Position numbers and translations under genes: made by a program
Notes under the pieces: generated by a model
The model's input: the letters and a program-made list of their open reading frames with translations, nothing else
What the model was told of the DNA's origin: nothing
Databases searched by the model: none
Shown: positions 14,747 to 23,371 of the stretch, piece by piece
Layout of the letters: the number at the start of each line of letters is the position of its first letter
Position numbering within the stretch: position 1 is the first letter of the stretch
Source of the DNA: Lentisphaerae bacterium GWF2_49_21
Lineage (GTDB): Bacteria > Verrucomicrobiota > Lentisphaeria > Victivallales > GWF2-50-93
Length of the DNA: 64,000 nucleotides
NCBI GenBank assembly: GCA_001804805.1
Contig: MHBH01000020.1
Span: 1 to 64,000, forward strand
Direction of reading: 5' to 3'

Positions 14747-16813
14747 TCATTCCTTGGCATAGGCGGCATAGCCGTCCTTGTACTTGTACCTGCCGGTCTT
14801 CATCATGACCACGTCGAACGAGAGCTGGTTGATCACAATGCCGATCAGCTTTGTCTGGTTCTTCTTCAGATTCTGTATGGCGCGAAGGAGGAGATGGCGC
14901 GATGTAGTGTCAGACTGGTAAACGAGAACCGTTCCATCGACAACTGTTCCGATGATGCTGGCGTCGGATACAGGAAGGATTGGCGGAGTGTCAATGATGA
15001 TGAAGTCGTATTTCTGTCTCATGTCGCTGACCATTTCCCTGAATTCGGCGGAAAGCAGAAGTTCAGAAGGATTTGGAGGTATGGTTCCACAGGTTATTAT
15101 GTGGAGATTGTCTATGCCCTGGCTGCCAAGGAGCTTGTCCCATTCAATATCTCCCATGAGGAAATCGGCAGTGGTCCTGACGGCGGTGTCGGGCTTTATC
15201 GAACCTATGAGTACGTCGCTCAATCCCTGTTTGCTGTCAATCTTGAAGAGGTCGGCAATCTTTGGCCTGCGCATGTCGGCTTCAATCAGGAGTGTCATTT
15301 TCCCCATCTGGGCGAGCGCGATTGCGAGATTTGTCGATGTGAGGGTTTTTCCTTCGCGTGGACTGGCGCTTGTGATGGCGATCGCGTTGCCGGTCTTTTT
15401 GCCGGTCCCTATTGCGAACTGGATGTTCGTGCGGAGGGTCTTGTAAGCTTCGGCCACGACGGACAAGGGATCGAAGTTGAAGAGAATCTTCTTGTCCAGA
15501 TCCAGAGGATCCTCGGATTTGGAGAACGGAATCAACGATCTAAATGGTTTAAGCACCAACTTCAACGGTTTGAAGAATGAGTTTTGGACGTTCTGTCCGC
15601 CTATCAGGGGTATATGGGCGATAACTGCAAGTCCCGTGATCCTTTCAACGTCCTCGATCTTGCCTATGGAGGTGTCAAGGCCTTCCCATACAAATGCGTA
15701 AATGAAGCCGAGTATCAGGCCGAAAAGACTTCCGACAATGATGTTCATTATTTCGTTGGGGCTGAGCTTTGAAGAACTCTGGGCCCAGGAAATCAGCTGT
15801 ATTTCGTCCTTGGATTTTTCTCTTTTGGCCTCGTAGTCGATGTCCGCCTTGAGTGCGAATTCACCAAGGCTCTTGCGCAGGTTCTGATTAAGCTCCCATT
15901 CGGCAAGATTGTCATCGTATGTCTGCTTCTTCTGTGGCAGCTTGGAAAGCTGGGCCTCGATCGATGCGACAAGGTTTTTCTGTTTTTCGACCTTTGGGTG
16001 GCTGTCCTGATAGGTTTCCTTGAGCTTGTCCAGTTCGAGCCTCAGCTCAGTGAGCTGCTTCTTGTAGATTTCAACATCTCCGAAGGAAGTATTCTCCTCG
16101 GATGATTTCTGAAGATCGCCCTTCAGATTGTCAAGCGTAGATTTAACGCCGTTCAAACGCTCGTCGATGAATTCCTTTGTGTCTTTTGCGTCCTTGGTCT
16201 TGCTTTTCCAGAAATCGGCCCTGTAGACTATCGCCACCAGATTCGTGATGGCAATCGTGACGGCGGGATAGCTCCCTTTCGACCTTATCATGACTATGTC
16301 GCTTCCGGGGACCTGTTCAATCTGTATGATCCCCCTGAGGGAAGCCGCGCTGAGGGTGGAAATAAATAATTTTTCGTCGGGTGTGAACTTGAGGTTCCTT
16401 ATGTACTTGACGATCGTTTCATTCTTGTCATCCTTGTCAGCATAATAATCCTTGTTCTCCGGAGAGGTTATGATGGTCGGATTTTCTTTGCCGGCGTCAT
16501 TTTTGAGGACGTCGGCCACAGTAGTCAATATCTCATCCTTGTTGCTTATAAGCTCTATTTCGGAGGAAAGCTCGTTGCCTGAGGCGCCATACCAGGTGAT
16601 CTGTGCGCCTTCTATCGTGGCCATAGGCTGCCGTGCTGATATCCTTATCTTGCATTCCGACTGGTATACGGGAGGCTGTTTCATCGTATAGACGACAGTC
16701 AGGGCTACGATCAGGAAGAAAATAAGCAGAATCTGGAAAAATCTCTTCTGTATGATCAACCAGTAGTCGGTAACATCGATATTCAGTGTCTTGTCTGAAA
16801 AATTATTCTCCAT
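14747..16813 (-). CDS. wzc: Polysaccharide co-polymerase and tyrosine autokinase (Wzc/BY-kinase)
   Basis: 688 residues. An N-terminal Wzz-like chain-length domain with a membrane helix (QILLIFFLIVALTVVYTM), a long coiled-coil periplasmic region (about 230-340), a second helix (NIIVGSLFGLILGFIYAFVW) and a cytoplasmic kinase. Kinase motifs: ITSASPREGKTLTSTNLA (Walker A), LLIEADMRRPKIADLF (A'), and FIIIDTPPILPVSDA (Walker B). The C-terminus has the expected tyrosine cluster (GRYKYKDGYAAYAKE). It governs polymer length and export with Wza, cycling between phosphorylated and free tyrosines. GAGGGG upstream of 16813 sets the start; a longer frame to 16867 lacks support. Transcribed away from the DegT gene. 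Confidence 0.94.
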   Translation of the reverse strand: MENNFSDKTLNIDVTDYWLIIQKRFFQILLIFFLIVALTVVYTMKQPPVYQSECKIRISARQPMATIEGAQITWYGASGNELSSEIELISNKDEILTTVADVLKNDAGKENPTIITSPENKDYYADKDDKNETIVKYIRNLKFTPDEKLFISTLSAASLRGIIQIEQVPGSDIVMIRSKGSYPAVTIAITNLVAIVYRADFWKSKTKDAKDTKEFIDERLNGVKSTLDNLKGDLQKSSEENTSFGDVEIYKKQLTELRLELDKLKETYQDSHPKVEKQKNLVASIEAQLSKLPQKKQTYDDNLAEWELNQNLRKSLGEFALKADIDYEAKREKSKDEIQLISWAQSSSKLSPNEIMNIIVGSLFGLILGFIYAFVWEGLDTSIGKIEDVERITGLAVIAHIPLIGGQNVQNSFFKPLKLVLKPFRSLIPFSKSEDPLDLDKKILFNFDPLSVVAEAYKTLRTNIQFAIGTGKKTGNAIAITSASPREGKTLTSTNLAIALAQMGKMTLLIEADMRRPKIADLFKIDSKQGLSDVLIGSIKPDTAVRTTADFLMGDIEWDKLLGSQGIDNLHIITCGTIPPNPSELLLSAEFREMVSDMRQKYDFIIIDTPPILPVSDASIIGTVVDGTVLVYQSDTTSRHLLLRAIQNLKKNQTKLIGIVINQLSFDVVMMKTGRYKYKDGYAAYAKE

Positions 16814-16916
16814 CAAAAATCCCCTCATGTATTGTGTTTTGTAAAACCGTAGGCTCGGTTCTGGCAAATTAAGGATTCACTAATTATATTAGACAAATTA
16901 AAATAAAGACTTAAAA

Positions 16917-17966
16917 ATGAACAAAACGCCAATACACCATTCCCAGCCGTTTTTTGATTCGGACGATGAAAACTCAATCATACAAGTACTTCACGGCAGA
17001 TATATTTCAAGCGGGAAAAGAGCGGCTTTCTTAGGTAAATGCGCTGCAAGGCTTCTCGGGAAAAGATGGGCCGTTCCGGTGCAGAGCGGAACTGACGCCC
17101 TTGTTTCCGCCTTGAAAATACTGGATTTGAAGGAGAACTCGGGAGTTGCAGTTCCCGCGTATATCTGCAGCGCCCCGCTGGACGCGCTTGCGATTCTCAA
17201 GCTCAGGCCCGTCCCTGTTGATATTGACAGGAGGACATTGGCCATCGATGTCCGGCTGGCAAACCGGCTGGACAATGTTTCGGCGGTCATCGCCGCCCAC
17301 CTTTTCGGAATTCCCGCTCCGCTCCATGAGATAAGGAATAGAAACCTAATCGAGGACTGCGCACAGACGCTCAGTATAAGAACCGGAGGCATGGCGGTTG
17401 GCAGCATGGGGCGTATTTCAATCTGCTCCTTTTATGCTACAAAACTGCTCACGACCGGTCATGGCGGAATTGTCGCAGGAAATGAAGAAGCATTGCTGGA
17501 GAAGGTGCTTGATCTGTTTGATCATGACAAGCGGAATGAATGGGAGCCCCATCTCCATTTTCTGATGTCGGATCTCAACGCCGCACTTGGTCTGAGCCAG
17601 ATCAGGAAACTCAAATGGTTCATTTCCGAGAGGAAACGCATTGCAGCCATATATTCTGAGACGCTCGGACAGGGAAAAGCAGCCCGAAGCATATTTTCAA
17701 GATTTCTTGTCATCCCTGAAAAAGGGGATGCTGCGGCAGTAATAAGGATGTTTGAAAAATCCGGAATTGAAGCGAAAAAGCCGGTTTTCAAGCCGGTTTT
17801 CATGTATCTCGGGGAGCCGGCCCGTAAATTTCCGAACGCCTCCTGGGCCCATGATAAATTAGTGTCAGTGCCCATATATCCCGGGATGAAGGAGGTCCAA
17901 GTTGACAGAATAGCCAAATTACTGGAGAAGCACAAAGATGATCTGCGTTGCTGGCCACCAGCCTAA
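16917..17966 (+). CDS. DegT/DnrJ/EryC1/StrS family aminotransferase
   Basis: 349 residues; PLP-dependent enzyme class that makes amino sugars from keto-sugar nucleotides. Signature pieces: FDSDDENSIIQVLHGRYISSG, VPVQSGTDALVSALKIL, VPAYICSAPLDALAILKLRP, LIEDCAQTL and SFYATKLLTTGHGGIV, whose Lys is the expected Schiff-base residue, followed by LMSDLNAALGLSQIRKL. It is somewhat short at the C-terminus for the family but carries all key residues. No strong ribosome site precedes the ATG. Overlaps the WbqC gene by 29 bases. Likely supplies an amino sugar for the exopolysaccharide. Confidence 0.9.
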   Translation: MNKTPIHHSQPFFDSDDENSIIQVLHGRYISSGKRAAFLGKCAARLLGKRWAVPVQSGTDALVSALKILDLKENSGVAVPAYICSAPLDALAILKLRPVPVDIDRRTLAIDVRLANRLDNVSAVIAAHLFGIPAPLHEIRNRNLIEDCAQTLSIRTGGMAVGSMGRISICSFYATKLLTTGHGGIVAGNEEALLEKVLDLFDHDKRNEWEPHLHFLMSDLNAALGLSQIRKLKWFISERKRIAAIYSETLGQGKAARSIFSRFLVIPEKGDAAAVIRMFEKSGIEAKKPVFKPVFMYLGEPARKFPNASWAHDKLVSVPIYPGMKEVQVDRIAKLLEKHKDDLRCWPPA

Positions 17967-18648
17967 CCTATATCCGTACGGAGGTTTTTTTGCAAAAGCC
18001 GCGTCAGTGGATGTCTTTGTCATTGTCGACAATACCCAGTATGTCAAGAAGGAATACCATAACCGCAACAGGATAAGGATGACCGACGGCTCCGTCCAGT
18101 GGCTCAGCATTCCCGTGAAGAACGCCGGCCGGTACAGGCAGCCTATAAACGCAGTCGAGATAGACAATTCAAAGAACTGGAGGCATGTTCATTCAAGGAC
18201 GCTATTCCTCAACTACAAGAAGGCCAGGCACTTTGATTTTTTCTATCCGAAAATAGCCGGGATGCTTGAAAAGGAGTGGGTGATGCTCGCGGATTTCAAC
18301 ATATCGTTCATCAGGATGTGCTTTGAAGCACTTGAGATAAGGACCCCGTTGAAAATTGCATCCTCGGAGGAAATTTCAGGAGTATCATCCCATCTCATCC
18401 TTGATATCTGCAGGAAGACCGGGGCAGGGGCCTATCTGCACGGGAAGCACAGTCTTGACTATGTGGATTTTGACTTGCTCAGGACAAACGGGATAATCAG
18501 CCGGATACAGGATTTTTCAGCCATGCAATATGAACAGGTTTCAGGGGTGTTCGTCCCTAATCTTTCAATCCTCGACATTATCTTCAATTGCGGGCCTGCG
18601 AGCAGGGATGTTATTTTAAAAGGCAGCTCAGTAAGGGAATTGCAGTGA
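17938..18648 (+). CDS. WbqC-like protein
   Basis: 236 residues with the WbqC signature at the N-terminus: AGHQPNLYPYGGFFAKAASV, FVIVDNTQYVKKEYHNRNRI and VQWLSIPVKN. The family is found in O-antigen and exopolysaccharide loci and is proposed to act in transfer or amidation of unusual sugars, but no reaction is firmly proven. GGAGAAG precedes the ATG inside the end of the DegT gene, so the two are translationally coupled. Confidence 0.88.
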   Translation: MICVAGHQPNLYPYGGFFAKAASVDVFVIVDNTQYVKKEYHNRNRIRMTDGSVQWLSIPVKNAGRYRQPINAVEIDNSKNWRHVHSRTLFLNYKKARHFDFFYPKIAGMLEKEWVMLADFNISFIRMCFEALEIRTPLKIASSEEISGVSSHLILDICRKTGAGAYLHGKHSLDYVDFDLLRTNGIISRIQDFSAMQYEQVSGVFVPNLSILDIIFNCGPASRDVILKGSSVRELQ

Positions 18649-18754
18649 ATATTTGCGGAAATTTATATTCGATTCCTCTATTCATGCTTGAAAGATCAGA
18701 GCGCGGAGCTATTTTTAAATCAACTGAAAAGTATATTATTCCGGAGTGCAGATA

Positions 18755-19138
18755 ATGAAGGAAAAACAGGAACAGCCGACAATACTTGTCATTGATGATG
18801 ATTCGCATATCCTTTCACTTCTTGAGACATACCTTTCCAAGAAAGGTGTGAAGACATATACAAGCAGTTCCGCAAAGGAAGCCCTTGGCATACTGAGAAC
18901 TTCGCAGATAAAGCTTGCTCTCGTCGACATCTGCATGCCAGATGTGAACGGTGTGGACCTTCTCCAGCAGATCCAGAAGATCACTCCCTCCACTCATGTG
19001 ATAATGATCACCGGTCTCGGGGATATGGAAGTTGCCAAGAAATGCATGCAGCTGGGAGCCAAGGATTTTATTACCAAGCCCTTTGATTTTGAATATCTTG
19101 AAACAAGCATACTCGCCGAACTTATTCCTTTATCATGA
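18755..19138 (+). CDS. Single-domain response regulator receiver
   Basis: 127 residues, one CheY-like receiver and no output domain. ILVIDDDSHILSLLETYL gives the acidic pocket, LALVDICMPDVNGVDLLQQI the phospho-accepting aspartate, IMITGLGD the Thr of the switch, and DFITKPFDFEYLETSI the conserved Lys. GGAG lies eight bases before the ATG at 18755; a GTG at 18746 overlaps that site and is less likely. Its stop overlaps the start of the kinase gene as ATGA, so the two are coupled, which suggests the receiver works with the kinase or takes phosphate from an unlinked histidine kinase. Confidence 0.9.
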   Translation: MKEKQEQPTILVIDDDSHILSLLETYLSKKGVKTYTSSSAKEALGILRTSQIKLALVDICMPDVNGVDLLQQIQKITPSTHVIMITGLGDMEVAKKCMQLGAKDFITKPFDFEYLETSILAELIPLS

Positions 19139-20034
19139 CCGAATTTACAGGCCTTTCAGTTGATGGATATAAGATTGGGGAGGTCATTGGCAAAGGCGGC
19201 ATAGGCACGGTATACAACACGACTGACTCCTCTGGAAGAGACTTTGCAATCAAGATAATGCAGATAAATCCTTTCCTTGAAGCTTCTGTCCTGGACGCGG
19301 TAATAGAAGGGGCTGTTTTTTCCTCGAGGATCTCTGATGAGTGCGCAAGAATTGTCAAGGTCCATAAGGCCGGCAAGACTCCCGAATTCTATTATATCGT
19401 GATGGACTTCATGGGCGGGGGGACGCTTGAAAGGCTTCTAAATGATAAAACAGTTTCTCTCAATAAGAAGCTTGAAATAGGCCTTTCCCTTTCCCGGACA
19501 ATAGAATGCGTCCACTCAAAGGGGCTGCTCCACGGAGATTTGAAGCCGAGCAATATATTGCTCGGTGACGAAGATGTCCCTTACTTGACCGATTTTTATT
19601 ATTCTACATTGAAAAAAAACAATAGGATCCTCCCTCAGGGGACGCCGAGGTATATGTCTCCTGAACAGGCCATGGGGCTTTTCATAACAACATCGAGCGA
19701 CATATACAGTTTCGGAGTGCTTTTCTATGAACTCCTGACTGGAGAGCTTCCGTATGAGACAAGCGCCAGCAATATTATGGGGATGATAGACACTGTTTCG
19801 AAAAGTGCAATAGTCCCTCCCTCCCGGGTAAACAAGCATCTTGATGATAGGATATGCGCCATCCTGCTCAAGCTCCTCCAGAAAAAACCTGAAGACCGGT
19901 ACCCGACAATGCGGCAAGTCTCTTCAGATCTGAAACTCTGTATTTCAGGCAAAGGGATTTCCAGCGGATCAGACAAGACGATGTTTGAGAGGATAAAAGA
20001 CCGGTTTTTTCCAGGAAAAAGCGTAAAAAGCTAA
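19135..20034 (+). CDS. Serine/threonine protein kinase with altered DFG motif
   Basis: 299 residues, a Hanks-type kinase domain without a transmembrane or sensor tail. Glycine loop IGKGGIGTVY (18-27), catalytic Lys40 in FAIKIM, catalytic loop HGDLKPSNIL with Asp135 and Asn140, activation-segment end GTPRYMSPEQ and SSDIYSFGVLFYELLTGELPY. The metal-binding DFG is DFY (153-155): the aspartate is kept, the glycine is not. Probably active, since the Gly is the least essential residue. Overlaps the receiver gene by four bases. Sits inside the exopolysaccharide cluster, so targets may be assembly proteins; that is inference. Confidence 0.92.
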   Translation: MTEFTGLSVDGYKIGEVIGKGGIGTVYNTTDSSGRDFAIKIMQINPFLEASVLDAVIEGAVFSSRISDECARIVKVHKAGKTPEFYYIVMDFMGGGTLERLLNDKTVSLNKKLEIGLSLSRTIECVHSKGLLHGDLKPSNILLGDEDVPYLTDFYYSTLKKNNRILPQGTPRYMSPEQAMGLFITTSSDIYSFGVLFYELLTGELPYETSASNIMGMIDTVSKSAIVPPSRVNKHLDDRICAILLKLLQKKPEDRYPTMRQVSSDLKLCISGKGISSGSDKTMFERIKDRFFPGKSVKS

Positions 20035-20136
20035 TTTTAAACAAGAAATAGCTGAATTTTATTCCAATTTATGAATATGGTTGTATATTAACTGTTTAAA
20101 TCCAAATACCCTAATTGTTCAATAAGATATGGCGCC

Positions 20137-21294
20137 ATGATTAAACTGAAAATATGGTCTATTTTATTTTTTGCGATAGCCGCAGTCTTATATGCGGGAT
20201 GCCTTGCTGTCAATAAAGATGCTGATAAGGCTGCCGTAAATGCCGAACAGAATCAGAATCTTACGGATGAAAAGGATAATACCAGGCAAATTAATGCGTT
20301 GATGAAGTCCTTCGAATCCCAGAATTCAATTCTTCCTCCTCTTGAAAAACCTCCAGTTAAAAAAGAAGAATACACCGGCCCTTATCTCCTGGACAAGGGG
20401 GATGTCATAGAAATTTCTGTTCTTGATGAGCCTGAAATGACGCGGAATGTCTCAGTCATACCAGATGGGACGATTACATATCTTCTTGTCGGTGAGATAC
20501 AGGCCAAAGGGAAGACCTTGAAGGGGCTTCGAGAAGAGCTGGAAGTCCTCCTCAAGGAATATTTTGTCAAACCACGGGTAAGTGTAATATTAAACAAGCT
20601 CCATGAGGAAAAGGAGATGCTTGAAGATATAGGCTATGTTTCCTTGATGGGGGCATTGAGTCATCCCGGTAAATATAAGATTACCAAGGGCGACCGGATT
20701 ACTGATGCCGTAGCGCAGGCCGGAGGGCTGCTTTATATCAATGATTTCCAGGGGGGGAGGTCCATTGCCAATCTCAAGGCCTCTTATATCTCAAGAAATG
20801 GAGTGAAGCTGGACATTGATTTCGACAAGCTTCTCCGTCTTGGGGACATGAGATTCAATATTTCTGTTGAAATGGGTGATTTCATATATATTGGCGAGGC
20901 GGATACTGATGCTATCATTGTTCTGGGTGAAGTTGCATTGCCCCAGATTATCCCCCATAACAGGGATATTTCAATTGTCGAAGCTATTTCACGCTGCGGA
21001 GGATTTACTGAAAAGGGCATGAAGTCCGAGGTTATAATAATAAAAGCTTCTCCCGACTCCGAGGTCAAGTGCGTGAAAGTTGATCTTGAAGCGCTTCTGC
21101 TGGGCACTGGAAAGGATAAGAACATACTGCTTGAAGGTGGCGATATAGTTTTTGTACCGGAGCACGGTCTCAGCGAGTATGCACGTTATGCGGGCTATCT
21201 TATAACTTTTGCCGACCTGGTCCTCAAGGCCTACAACGTGAGAGATCAGATCCGGTTCCCGAAGTTGACCCGCCATGGCACCGGATCTTATTAA
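20137..21294 (+). CDS. wza: Polysaccharide export lipoprotein (Wza family)
   Basis: 385 residues. Lipoprotein signal with lipobox ending YAGC at Cys22, so lipid-anchored to the outer membrane. A poly-sugar export domain starts near residue 83 (YLLDKGDVIEISVLDEPEMT, then VIPDGTITYLLVGEIQAKG), followed by SLBB-type repeats (GALSHPGKYKITKGDRITDA and a second near 265 with IVVLGEV-like text). A C-terminal helical tail fits the outer-membrane helical barrel. Partner of the Wzc protein: together they form the export channel. No strong ribosome site precedes the ATG. Confidence 0.9.
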   Translation: MIKLKIWSILFFAIAAVLYAGCLAVNKDADKAAVNAEQNQNLTDEKDNTRQINALMKSFESQNSILPPLEKPPVKKEEYTGPYLLDKGDVIEISVLDEPEMTRNVSVIPDGTITYLLVGEIQAKGKTLKGLREELEVLLKEYFVKPRVSVILNKLHEEKEMLEDIGYVSLMGALSHPGKYKITKGDRITDAVAQAGGLLYINDFQGGRSIANLKASYISRNGVKLDIDFDKLLRLGDMRFNISVEMGDFIYIGEADTDAIIVLGEVALPQIIPHNRDISIVEAISRCGGFTEKGMKSEVIIIKASPDSEVKCVKVDLEALLLGTGKDKNILLEGGDIVFVPEHGLSEYARYAGYLITFADLVLKAYNVRDQIRFPKLTRHGTGSY

Positions 21295-21314
21295 GGACAT
21301 AAGGAGATTGCCTT

Positions 21315-22373
21315 ATGTTTAAAATTCCAATCCCGGATGAATGGATTCAGCATTACGCATATATCCTTCTAAGTTCAACTTTCCTGTCATTAATTCTGAC
21401 ATGGTTCTCCATCAGGATCATGAAAAGGATGAATGTCATGGATATTCCGGATGAAAGGAAGGTACATACCTCTCCCGTCCCCAGGATGGCCGGGATCGGC
21501 ATTTATATTGCTTTTGCAATGCCATTGTTGGCGTGCGGCCATGTGAACAGTGCTCAGCTGGGTATCATAGTCGGTGGAGCAATTGCCCTTGTCATCGGTG
21601 CTGTCGACGATGTGCACAGGGTTTCAGCTGTCGGCAAGCTGCTTTCCCTTTTCGGACTCACAATTTTAATGTGGTATTTCGGGATCGTGACCAACTTCCA
21701 TTTGACTGGCATTCAACTGCCGGATCTCTTCATCAATATTGTAATAACCATGTTATGGCTCACAGGCATTTGCAGTGCGATAAATGCGCTTGACCATTTG
21801 GACGCACTTGCCGGAGGAGTTTCAGTGATATCCGCTGCCGCCTACCTTGCTGTTTCTATTCAGTCAGGTCAATGGCTTTGGGGGCTGATTTCCATTTCGC
21901 TCATAGGAAGCCTGCTGGGATTTCTGTTTTTCAACAAGCATCCTGCGAAGATCTTCATGGGGGACAGCGGAAGCTTCTTTCTGGGATTCAGCCTGGCATC
22001 GATGGGCATCATGGGAGGGTGGTCTACCAATCCCATCAAATCCGTAGTTATTCCTATAGCTGTATTGAGCGTGCCCATCTTCGACCTCTGCTATGTTATT
22101 ATTGCCAGAAGGCTCAACGGCACTACCCAATCCCTGCGCGAATCCATAGTCTACTGCGGCAAAGACCATATCGGACACAGACTTATGGATATGGGATTCT
22201 GTCAGGTCAACGCAGTACGGATAGTCTGGCTGACGAGTTTTACTGTGGCTATTTCAGCCTTGACCATAAGGTATACAAAAATATGGGAATCTATCTTGTT
22301 CCTGATACAAATTATCATGATATATGTTATATTAATCATTTTTATGAAAGCTCCTCATCTTAGGAAGAAATAA
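21315..22373 (+). CDS. WecA/MraY-type polyprenyl-phosphate sugar-1-phosphate transferase
   Basis: 352 residues, about ten membrane helices. Family motifs: DIPDERKVHTSPVPRMAGIG (cytosolic loop 1), IGAVDDVHRVSAVGKLL (first Asp pair), AINALDHLDALAGGVSV (catalytic Asp loop; both aspartates kept, though the usual glycines are His and Ala), FFNKHPAKIFMGDSGSFFLG and DHIGHRLMDMG (His loop). Attaches the first sugar phosphate to undecaprenyl phosphate in the inner membrane to start repeat-unit synthesis. AAGGAG before the ATG. Its stop overlaps the next start as TAATG. Confidence 0.92.
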   Translation: MFKIPIPDEWIQHYAYILLSSTFLSLILTWFSIRIMKRMNVMDIPDERKVHTSPVPRMAGIGIYIAFAMPLLACGHVNSAQLGIIVGGAIALVIGAVDDVHRVSAVGKLLSLFGLTILMWYFGIVTNFHLTGIQLPDLFINIVITMLWLTGICSAINALDHLDALAGGVSVISAAAYLAVSIQSGQWLWGLISISLIGSLLGFLFFNKHPAKIFMGDSGSFFLGFSLASMGIMGGWSTNPIKSVVIPIAVLSVPIFDLCYVIIARRLNGTTQSLRESIVYCGKDHIGHRLMDMGFCQVNAVRIVWLTSFTVAISALTIRYTKIWESILFLIQIIMIYVILIIFMKAPHLRKK

Positions 22374-23365
22374 TGGAATCTCTAAGCGCAAACATTTTTA
22401 GCCGGCAGAACCAGGGGATTGAGTCCACCGATGTCTTCAAGGAATCCCAGAGCGCCTATTTTTCACTGATCCTCGCTTTCAATGAACGCTGCGGGATGCT
22501 GAAAAAACAGGAAACTGTCGATTTTAATCCTGTCATGGAATCCCTCCAGAAGATAATTGCGATTATCAGGAAGGACGACAGGATGCTTCTCGGACTTGCA
22601 AATGCCCCTTATTCATATGTCATGCATCATGCAGGAGCTTCTATATCTGAGATGATAGTTGTGACCGGTGTCAACATAATGATTTATTCATTGAAGATTT
22701 CCCTTGAATTCGGTGTCGCCGACAACCATCTCGGCTATATCGGGATTGCAGGTCTCTGCAACAACATCGGCCTTCTCGATTCTGAGAACTTGGACAGCCA
22801 GGAAAAAATGGAAAACCTGCGTAAGACCGAGGAATACGAACTTAGCGCTAAGAAATATGTAAAGAAGATAAAAATTGACGATTTCCACACTGAATCCATC
22901 GAGTTCCTGAACACCCTCGCCAAGAGCGACAAGAACATACTGAGCAAGACGAGCCTTCAGGAATCCATGTATCAATACGCGATAATCATCCATCTCTGCA
23001 GCGAATTCGTCAAGTTGACCCACAAGGGCAGCTTCGGAGAAGTTATGACGCCAATTGACGCGATGAAAAAAATCCGCGGTGAAATGAACAGCTATTTCAA
23101 CCAGGACATCATAAAGCTCTTCTTCAACAAGCTTTCAATCTATCCGCTTGGAAGCTTTGTAAAGCTCAGTTCAGGCGATACTGCGAAGATCATAGGCATC
23201 AATGAGAACTTCATAATGAGGCCGGTAATAGCCATTGTGCTTGATACTGACGGCAGGGAGAAAATCCCGCCGATGAGGGTGAATCTCAGGGAAAAACCCA
23301 ATATCTACATAAAGCATGCGGTCATAAACGAGGAACTGACCGAGCGATTCATTTCCTTCTATTGA
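22373..23365 (+). CDS. Degenerate HD-GYP-like protein
   Basis: 330 residues. The helical core follows the HD-GYP plan: YVMHHAGASISEMIVV (81-96), then GIAGLCNNIGLLDSENL where functional enzymes read LLHDIGK. The metal-binding HD pair is replaced by Asn130-Asn131 and no HxxxxGxGYP stretch follows. The C-terminal subdomain (FFNKLSIYPLGSFVKLSSGD then MRPVIAIVLDTDGREK) is the familiar HD-GYP end domain. It probably cannot hydrolyse cyclic di-GMP and may be a binding or scaffold protein. TAATG overlap with the glycosyltransferase gene ties it to polysaccharide assembly. Confidence 0.7.
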   Translation: MESLSANIFSRQNQGIESTDVFKESQSAYFSLILAFNERCGMLKKQETVDFNPVMESLQKIIAIIRKDDRMLLGLANAPYSYVMHHAGASISEMIVVTGVNIMIYSLKISLEFGVADNHLGYIGIAGLCNNIGLLDSENLDSQEKMENLRKTEEYELSAKKYVKKIKIDDFHTESIEFLNTLAKSDKNILSKTSLQESMYQYAIIIHLCSEFVKLTHKGSFGEVMTPIDAMKKIRGEMNSYFNQDIIKLFFNKLSIYPLGSFVKLSSGDTAKIIGINENFIMRPVIAIVLDTDGREKIPPMRVNLREKPNIYIKHAVINEELTERFISFY

Positions 23366-23371
23366 TCTTGC

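Noticed and set aside
14894-15580. 228-codon plus-strand frame within wzc
   Set aside because: It lies opposite a clear BY-kinase gene and has no recognisable motif; a shadow of codon bias.
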